Below are positions 6,477 to 10,943 of a DNA stretch of 10,943 nucleotides, piece after piece (position 1 is the first letter of the stretch; every line of letters begins with the position of its first letter). The position numbers and the translations under genes were made by a program. The notes below the pieces were generated by a model. That model was not told the DNA's origin, made no database searches, and was given only the letters and a program-made list of their open reading frames with translations. This DNA comes from Clostridia bacterium. Its GTDB lineage: Bacteria > Bacillota > Clostridia > UBA1381. Location of the stretch: NCBI GenBank assembly GCA_900770405.1, contig CAAGKL010000239.1:1-10943 (forward strand), written 5' to 3'.

Positions 6477-6491
6477 ATAATATAGGTAAAA

Positions 6492-6605
6492 TCAACCCTG
6501 CTTCTGCTTATGCTTCGGGTTTTCGCAAATTACCATTACCTTGCCTTTTCTTTTAATAATTTTGCATTTTTCGCAAATGGGTTTTACTGATGGACGTACC
6601 TTCAT
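6492..6605 (-). CDS. rpmJ: 50S ribosomal protein bL36 (zinc-binding form)
   Basis: This 37-residue gene begins MKVRPSVKPICEKCK and ends CENPKHKQKQG. C11, C14, C27 and H32 form the zinc-binding CCCH pattern of the C+ form of bL36, a small protein that packs against 23S rRNA. The ATG at 6605 has AAGGAGG upstream (minus-strand reading of 6616-6622, overlapping the infA stop) and lies 15 bases after infA, its usual neighbour. The 192-base gap to rpsM follows it. Confidence 0.98.
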   Translation of the reverse strand: MKVRPSVKPICEKCKIIKRKGKVMVICENPKHKQKQG

Positions 6606-6620
6606 TTTGCTTATGCCTCC

Positions 6621-6839
6621 TTACTTGGATCTCCACGTAATCCTCGCACGCGAAAGGTCATACGGTGACATTTCCATCGTTACCTTATCGCCGGGGAGAA
6701 TTTTTATGAAGTTCATTCTTAACTTGCCCGAAATGTGCGCCAGAACTCTGTGCCCGTTTTCGAGCTCAACCTTAAACATCGCATTGGGGAGGGTTTCAAC
6801 AACTGTACCCTCTACCTCTAAAACGTCGTCCTTTGCCAA
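6621..6839 (-). CDS. infA: Translation initiation factor IF-1, TTG start
   Basis: The 72-residue product is the standard length, beginning MAKDDVLEVEGTVVETLPNA and ending RARITWRSK, with the OB-fold motif NGHRVLAHISGKLRMNFIKI (29-48). IF-1 binds the 30S A site during initiation. The start codon is TTG at 6837-6839, with AGGAGG (6848-6853) eight bases upstream. No in-frame ATG or GTG exists between it and the upstream gene's TAG, which is in the same frame seven codons back, and the next Met is residue 21, so TTG is the only reasonable start. The gene follows the KOW-domain gene by 18 bases and precedes rpmJ. Confidence 0.98.
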   Translation of the reverse strand: MAKDDVLEVEGTVVETLPNAMFKVELENGHRVLAHISGKLRMNFIKILPGDKVTMEMSPYDLSRARITWRSK

Positions 6840-6847
6840 AGAAATAA

Positions 6848-6853
6848 CCTCCT
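6848..6853 (-). promoter_or_regulatory. Ribosome binding site that fixes the TTG start of infA
   Basis: The minus-strand AGGAGG is a strong anti-16S match eight bases before the TTG at 6839. It is the main evidence that the TTG is the real start. Confidence 0.85.
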
Positions 6854-6857
6854 GTCT

Positions 6858-7115
6858 CTATTTAGCCTTAAATTCCGTGAGCGCCTTCCGCACCGTGTGA
6901 TTTTCCACACTGTCCGCGGCCTTCAAAACCGCGTCCGATACGAAATTCGTTACATTAAGATGCCTCAACTTCTTTTTTTTCGGGTTTTCAACGCGCCTTT
7001 TCTTGCCGTCAGCAAGATACGCATATCCCGCCTCAACCCGGAGAATTATCATAAGCTCTCCCTTGTCGCGTCCGGCAAGCGAATACGCCGCGCCGCCCGG
7101 TGCAGCCTCAGCCAT
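6858..7115 (-). CDS. Small KOW-domain RNA-binding protein (ribosomal L14e-like)
   Basis: The 85-residue product has a KOW-type segment, SLAGRDKGELMIILR, near residues 12-26, then YLADGKKRRVENPKKKKLRH near 33-52 and a helical, basic C-terminus. Bacillota carry such a gene between map and infA, usually annotated as KOW domain-containing RNA-binding protein or L14E-like protein. Its exact role is not settled; the basic core suggests RNA or ribosome binding. I prefer the ATG at 7115, five bases from GAGGTG (7121-7126). A GTG at 7121, overlapping the map stop by four bases, would add two residues but begins within that ribosome binding site. Here the first eleven residues are alanine- and glycine-rich. 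The map stop lies two bases upstream of the ATG, so translational coupling is likely. Confidence 0.9.
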   Translation of the reverse strand: MAEAAPGGAAYSLAGRDKGELMIILRVEAGYAYLADGKKRRVENPKKKKLRHLNVTNFVSDAVLKAADSVENHTVRKALTEFKAK

Positions 7116-7117
7116 AA

Positions 7118-7876
7118 TCACACCTCATCGTAGAGCGTGAGTATTTCGGGCTCGCCGCGTGTTATGAGTATCGTGTTTTCATAATGCGCTGACAGCGAAC
7201 CGTCCTCGGTTACGACCGTCCAGTCATCATTTTCCACCACAACGTCATAATCACCCGCATTGACCATCGGCTCAACGGCGATTGTCATACCCGCCGCAAG
7301 CTTTACGCCCTTGCCCTTATGACCGTAATTCGGCACGCTCGGATCCTCGTGCATATTTCTGCCGATTCCGTGACCTACAAGGTCACGCACAACGCTGTAG
7401 CCGTTATCCTCGACGTACTCCTGCACTGCCGCAGACACATCGCCGAGCTTTGCTCCGTGCGTTGCATTTTTAATTCCTAAAAAGAAGCTTTTCTTTGTCA
7501 CGTCGATGAGCCGCTGCGCCTCGGGGGAAATTTTCCCGACACAGTAGGTGCGCGCCGCATCGCCGTGATAGCCGTTTATATACGCGCCGACATCTATCGA
7601 AATTATGTCGCCCTCCTTCAGGATAATCTCCTTTGACGGGATACCGTGCACAACCGCATCGTTGACCGACGCGCATATCGATGACGGATAGCCGTTATAA
7701 TGGAGAAAGGAAGGAGTCGCGCCGTGTGCTGTGATAAAGTCGTGTGCTATTTTGTCAAGATATGCGGTCGAAACGCCGGGCTTTATATGCTTGGCAACCT
7801 CGACCAGCGTGAGCCCGGTGATTTTCCCCGCCACACGCATCTTTTCAATTTCCGAATGTGATTTAATAGTAATCAT
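7118..7876 (-). CDS. map: Methionine aminopeptidase, type I
   Basis: The 252-residue product removes the initiator methionine from new proteins. The five metal ligands of the family are all present: D95 (ISIDVGAYI), D106 (GYHGDAAR), H169 (LVGHGIGRNMHEDPSVPNYG), E202 (IAVEPMV) and E233 (AHYENTI). H77 (VVHGIP) and H176 match the catalytic and substrate-contact histidines. There is no N-terminal zinc-finger extension, so it is the short bacterial type Ia form. The ATG at 7876 has GGGAG eight bases upstream; an in-frame GTG at 7891 would add five residues ahead of the usual MITIKSHSEIEKM start. The gene lies 24 bases after adk and overlaps or abuts the KOW gene, the usual order in the spc operon of Bacillota. 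Confidence 0.98.
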   Translation of the reverse strand: MITIKSHSEIEKMRVAGKITGLTLVEVAKHIKPGVSTAYLDKIAHDFITAHGATPSFLHYNGYPSSICASVNDAVVHGIPSKEIILKEGDIISIDVGAYINGYHGDAARTYCVGKISPEAQRLIDVTKKSFFLGIKNATHGAKLGDVSAAVQEYVEDNGYSVVRDLVGHGIGRNMHEDPSVPNYGHKGKGVKLAAGMTIAVEPMVNAGDYDVVVENDDWTVVTEDGSLSAHYENTILITRGEPEILTLYDEV

Positions 7877-7900
7877 TTCACGCTCTCCCACACGCCGCTA

Positions 7901-8530
7901 TCAGATTCCCAGCGCCTTAAAGACAGCCTTCGTGGTATCCTCAACCGCGTCGCAGCCACTTGCAACGACGAGGATACCCTGCTTTTCGTAGTATTCCTTT
8001 ATTGGCTCTGTCTGGTTGTGATAAACCTCAATACGGTTTTTAACCGTCTGCTCGTTGTCGTCATCACGCTGTATCAGCTCGCCGCCGCACGGGCACTTGT
8101 CCCCTGCCGGCGACGGCTTGTATACAATATGATAAGGCGTCGCGCATTTGCTGCACTCGCGCCTGCCGGAAAGTCTCTCGACGATAACCTCATCGGCAAC
8201 ATCGAGCAGCAGAACCTTGTCGATCCTTATCCCCGACTCCCGAAGCGCCTCCGCCTGGGCGGTGGTTCTCGGGAAGCCGTCTAAGATAAAGCCTTTTTTG
8301 CAGTCCTCCTGCGAAAGTCTTTCCTTGACAATTCCGACAACAACGTCATCGGGAACGAGCTTTCCTTCATTTATATACTCCGACGCCATACGTCCGAGCT
8401 CCGTTCCCTCTCTTATTGCGCCTCTCAGCATCGCACCGGTTGAAATGGTGTCAACGCCGAGCTTTTTCGACAGTATTTCTGCCTGGGTGCCCTTACCCGC
8501 ACCCGGGGGGCCCAATAAAATCAAATTCAT
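7901..8530 (-). CDS. adk: Adenylate kinase, long (LID zinc-type) form
   Basis: The 209-residue product catalyses ATP + AMP to 2 ADP. The P-loop GPPGAGKGT is at 7-15, the AMP-binding region includes STGAMLR (30-36), and GFPRTTAQAEAL (85-96) is the conserved core. The LID domain starts near 121, with C126-S-K-C129, sixteen residues, then C146-P-C148 and GGELIQRDDD. The second half of the zinc site is C-X-C, one residue shorter than the usual C-X2-C. The ATG at 8530 has AAGGCGG, a one-mismatch ribosome binding site, eight bases upstream. The gene lies 37 bases after secY, as in most Bacillota. A hairpin that spans the secY stop codon (8556-8583) precedes it. Confidence 0.98.
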   Translation of the reverse strand: MNLILLGPPGAGKGTQAEILSKKLGVDTISTGAMLRGAIREGTELGRMASEYINEGKLVPDDVVVGIVKERLSQEDCKKGFILDGFPRTTAQAEALRESGIRIDKVLLLDVADEVIVERLSGRRECSKCATPYHIVYKPSPAGDKCPCGGELIQRDDDNEQTVKNRIEVYHNQTEPIKEYYEKQGILVVASGCDAVEDTTKAVFKALGI

Positions 8531-8555
8531 AAATTATGCCGCCTTTCTACGTCCG

Positions 8556-8583
8556 GGGCTTTCGGAATTATTCCAAAAAGCCC
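8556..8583 (-). other. Hairpin spanning the secY stop codon
   Basis: The minus-strand RNA pairs GGGCUUU with AAAGCCC, then GGAA with UUCC, with a small UU/G internal loop; the UAA stop codon of secY forms the terminal loop. The stem has eleven pairs. No U-run follows (the next bases are CGGACG), so it is not an intrinsic terminator. It could affect termination of secY translation, RNA processing or coupling to adk. Confidence 0.6.
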
Positions 8584-9899
8584 TTATAGTGACGCATAAC
8601 CATCTGCGATTCAATCTGTCTTACGGTCTCAAGCGCAACGCCCTCCATAATCAGCAGTGAAGTACCGCCAATCTGCAGGCCACGCATATTGAATACCGCG
8701 CCGACAACAACAGGCAGTACGGCGATTACGCCGAGGAACAGCGCGCCGATGAAGTTGAGCCTGTTGGAAACCTTGCTGATGAAATCGCTGGTCGGCTTGC
8801 CGGGACGATAGCCCGGGATATAGCCGCCCGACTTCTTCATATTATTTGCAAGCTCAACAGTGTTGAACTGAATCGAAGCATAGAAATATGTGAAGAAGAT
8901 AATCAGCAGGAAGTACAGAACCGCATAAATAACATCGCACCACCAGGGACCGAGACCCGCCGACAGACAGCTCAGAATGTAGTATCCCAAGCCCGACTCG
9001 GGAAGCTTGCCCGAGGACATAAGTCTTACGATGGTTGCGGGGAACGCCATAATACTCGATGCGAAGATGATCGGCATAACGCCGCCCATAACTACCTTAA
9101 TCGGAATATTTGTGCTCTGACCGCCGTACATCTTTCTGCCGACAACTCTCTTTGCGTACTGAACCGGAATTCTCCGCTCAGCCGAGTCAAAGAGTACAAC
9201 AAGTGTGATTGCCGCGATGCATACCGCAAGTATTGCCACCGAGATGATAACTCCCTTGATGTTGAAGCCGGTTGCCAGGTACTGGTTATACACAGCTCTT
9301 GCACCGCTGGGGATTCTCGAGACGATACCTGCGAAGATGATGAGCGAAACGCCGTTGCCCAGACCTTTTTCGGTAATGAGCTCACCCAGCCATACGATGA
9401 ATGCCGTACCGGCTGTAAAGGTGAGCGTTATTACGAAAAATCCGAGTGCGGTTGTGTTCGCTATCGTTGTCATTCCGCTTTCAATTCCCATATTGTAAAG
9501 GGTTACATAAAGACCTGCACCCTGAACAAATGCAAGTACGATACCGAGGTATCTTGTGATTTTGTTAAGCTTTTTTCTGCCCTCGATGCCCTCTTTTGCC
9601 ATTCTCTCAAGCGAGGGAATTGCAACCGTGAGCAGCTGGACGATAATTGACGAGTTAATGTACGGCGAAACACCGAGTGCCATTACGGTCGCGTTCGAGA
9701 ACGCACCACCGGTAAAGATGTCGAACAGTGAGAACAGGTCTGCACCGCCGCCGCCCAAAAACGCCTGCATTGCTTCGCTCGAAAGATACGGAACAGGAAC
9801 GTGTGCTCCGAATCTGAATACAACGAGCATAAACAGTGTAAAGAGAATTCTCTTTCTCAAATCGGGGATTTTAAATGCATTTGTAAATGTAGAAAACAT
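8568..9899 (-). CDS. secY: Preprotein translocase channel subunit SecY
   Basis: The 443-residue inner-membrane protein has ten expected membrane segments, the usual size. Recognisable parts are the N-terminal IPDLRKRILFTLFMLVVFRF, the plug and second helix region (ALGVSPYINSSIIVQLL), TEKGLGNGVSLIIFAGI, the cytoplasmic VQYAKRVVGRKMYGGQSTNI loop and following helix, the MKKSGGYIPGYRPGKPT loop used in SecA and ribosome contact, and the C-terminal MEGVALETVRQIESQMVMRH. It forms the Sec channel with SecE and SecG. The ATG at 9899 follows the rplO TAA with no gap, and GAGGTG seven bases upstream lies within the end of rplO, so translation is probably coupled. Confidence 0.99.
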   Translation of the reverse strand: MFSTFTNAFKIPDLRKRILFTLFMLVVFRFGAHVPVPYLSSEAMQAFLGGGGADLFSLFDIFTGGAFSNATVMALGVSPYINSSIIVQLLTVAIPSLERMAKEGIEGRKKLNKITRYLGIVLAFVQGAGLYVTLYNMGIESGMTTIANTTALGFFVITLTFTAGTAFIVWLGELITEKGLGNGVSLIIFAGIVSRIPSGARAVYNQYLATGFNIKGVIISVAILAVCIAAITLVVLFDSAERRIPVQYAKRVVGRKMYGGQSTNIPIKVVMGGVMPIIFASSIMAFPATIVRLMSSGKLPESGLGYYILSCLSAGLGPWWCDVIYAVLYFLLIIFFTYFYASIQFNTVELANNMKKSGGYIPGYRPGKPTSDFISKVSNRLNFIGALFLGVIAVLPVVVGAVFNMRGLQIGGTSLLIMEGVALETVRQIESQMVMRHYKGFLE

Positions 9900-10340
9900 T
9901 TAAATCACCTCTGTCTTTCCACCGGCCTTTTCTATTTTCTCCTGAGCCGATGCCGAGAATTTTGCCGCTTTCACGGTAAGCTTCTTTGTAATTTCGCCTC
10001 TTCCGAGGATTTTAACACCGTCCTTGATCTTGGAAATAACGCCGGCCTCTTTGAGCAGCTCTGCGCTCACCTCTGTGCCGTTGTCAAATCTCTCAAGCTC
10101 CGATACGTTTACAGCAACGTACTCTTTGGCAAATATATTTGTGAAGCCTCTCTTGGGAAGACGTCTGTATAAAGGCATCTGACCGCCCTCGAAGCCCGGT
10201 CTTACACCGCCGCCCGAACGCGCGTTCTGACCCTTATGACCCTTACCGGAGGTCTTACCTGTTCCGGAACCGATACCTCTGCCGATTCTTTTGCGTTCAA
10301 ATCTTGAACCTTCAGCGGGCTTAAGCTCATCTAATTTCAT
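9900..10340 (-). CDS. rplO: 50S ribosomal protein uL15
   Basis: The 146-residue product starts MKLDELKPAEGSRFERKRIG and has the glycine-rich, basic N-terminal tail typical of uL15 (GRGIGSGTGKTSGKGHKGQN, 20-39), then GVRPGFEGGQMPLYRRLPKRG and a C-terminal globular part with VKILGRGEITKKLTVKA. It binds 23S rRNA during 50S assembly. The ATG at 10340 is preceded at six bases by AAGGAGGTG (10347-10355); an in-frame GTG at 10349 lies within that site and is rejected. rpmD lies 30 bases upstream, and secY follows directly. Confidence 0.99.
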   Translation of the reverse strand: MKLDELKPAEGSRFERKRIGRGIGSGTGKTSGKGHKGQNARSGGGVRPGFEGGQMPLYRRLPKRGFTNIFAKEYVAVNVSELERFDNGTEVSAELLKEAGVISKIKDGVKILGRGEITKKLTVKAAKFSASAQEKIEKAGGKTEVI

Positions 10341-10370
10341 CTGCCGCACCTCCTTCTTAGTAATTATTTA

Positions 10371-10544
10371 TCAGTTTTCTTCAACCTTTACAAGGTGAGA
10401 TACCTTTTTGATCATACCTCTGATCTGCGGAGTATCGTTGTGCACCTTTGTATCTCTGATCTTCTTCAGACCGAGTGCAGCGACGTTCGCAATCTGATTA
10501 TCCTTGCAGCCGATTGTACTCTTTATCAATGTAACCTTTAACAT
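10371..10544 (-). CDS. rpmD: 50S ribosomal protein uL30
   Basis: The 57-residue product, MLKVTLIKSTIGCKDNQIAN then GLKKIRDTKVHNDTPQIRGM and a VSHLVKVEE end, matches the short bacterial uL30, a 50S protein that contacts 23S rRNA. I chose the ATG at 10544, with AAGGAGG (10553-10559) eight bases upstream. Longer in-frame starts at up to 10628 overlap rpsE and add residues unlike the family. The ribosome binding site overlaps the rpsE stop codon, so translation of the two is probably coupled. Order rpsE, rpmD, rplO is standard. Confidence 0.97.
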   Translation of the reverse strand: MLKVTLIKSTIGCKDNQIANVAALGLKKIRDTKVHNDTPQIRGMIKKVSHLVKVEEN

Positions 10545-10557
10545 CTCTCCAGCCTCC

Positions 10558-10943
10558 TTAACCGACAATTTCGTCAACTGTCTTACCGCGGAGCTTGGCA
10601 ACAGACTCAGCCTCTTTGAGGCTTGCAAGGCCGGCGATTGCCGCCTTAACTACGTTCTTTTTGTTGTTTGAACGCAGGCACTTTGTTCTGATGTCCTTAA
10701 TTCCCGCAAGCTCAACAACTGCACGAACGGCGCCGCCGGCGATAACTCCGGTACCTTCCTTTGCCGGCTTGAGGAGCACGCGGCCCGCACCGAACTCACC
10801 GATAATCTCGTGTGTAATTGTTGTACCGTCAAGAGGAACGGTTATCATATGCTTTTTAGCGTCCTCGATGCCTTTTCTGATGGCATCGGGGATTTCTGTT
10901 GCCTTACCGATACCGCAGCCTACGCGGCCCTTGCCGTCGCCGA
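10558..10943 (-). CDS. rpsE: 30S ribosomal protein uS5, 5' end outside window
   Basis: The last 127 residues of uS5 are visible, continuing in frame to the window edge. The N-terminal part seen is GDGKGRVGCGIGKATEIPDA, then AIRKGIEDAKKHMITVPLDG, followed by GEFGAGRVLLKPAKEGTGVI, AGGAVRAVVELAGIKDI and SLKEAESVAKLRGKTVDEI at the C-terminus. These match the RNA-binding and C-terminal domains of uS5, which sits near the 30S mRNA entry site and helps decoding accuracy. The ATG at 10848 is internal, not the start, since the family sequence continues upstream of it. It is followed by rpmD after 13 bases. Confidence 0.98.
   Translation of the reverse strand, partial: GDGKGRVGCGIGKATEIPDAIRKGIEDAKKHMITVPLDGTTITHEIIGEFGAGRVLLKPAKEGTGVIAGGAVRAVVELAGIKDIRTKCLRSNNKKNVVKAAIAGLASLKEAESVAKLRGKTVDEIVG

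Noticed and set aside
6300..6491. A small gene in the rpmJ-rpsM gap
   Set aside because: No frame on either strand combines a start, a ribosome binding site and more than a few dozen plausible codons.
10545..10628. Longer start for rpmD
   Set aside because: It would overlap rpsE out of frame and give an 85-residue uL30; the usual length and the ribosome binding site support 10544.

Overview
The window comes from a bacterial chromosome, most likely an anaerobic Clostridia-type member of the Bacillota. This rests on the gene order of the spc/alpha ribosomal cluster, on rpsD lying between rpsK and rpoA, on the small KOW-domain gene between map and infA, on the NfnAB-type redox enzyme next door, and on strong AGGAGG-type ribosome binding sites. 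Composition is roughly balanced in GC. I cannot name a genus. Every gene I can support is on the minus strand, so transcription runs from high to low coordinates.

Positions 10943 to 3525 hold fourteen tightly packed genes of the translation, secretion and transcription cluster: rpsE (5' end outside the window), rpmD, rplO, secY, adk, map, a KOW-domain RNA-binding protein, infA, rpmJ, rpsM, rpsK, rpsD, rpoA and rplQ. Most gaps are 0 to 60 bases. The exception is a 192-base gap between rpmJ and rpsM, which holds a possible promoter and a structured leader just before the rpsM ribosome binding site. infA starts with TTG. The cluster ends at a clear intrinsic terminator after rplQ (3475-3510).

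Positions 3442 to 987 hold a separate two-gene unit with its own good sigma-A-like promoter. It encodes the two subunits of an NfnAB-type NADH-dependent reduced ferredoxin:NADP+ oxidoreductase, older names SudB and GltA-like. Each of the two genes is preceded by a near-identical small GC-rich hairpin plus ribosome binding site.

Positions 926 to 1 hold the first 308 codons of a secreted protein that starts with GTG. It has a signal peptide and two repeats resembling the copper-amine-oxidase N-terminal (stalk) domain; its C-terminal end is outside the window. A perfect 10-bp inverted repeat separates it from the Nfn genes.

No stretch longer than 300 bases lacks a gene. I see no tRNA, rRNA, CRISPR array, insertion sequence or phage gene. 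Gene content is mostly housekeeping; the less ordinary signals are in the noncoding control regions and the secreted protein.
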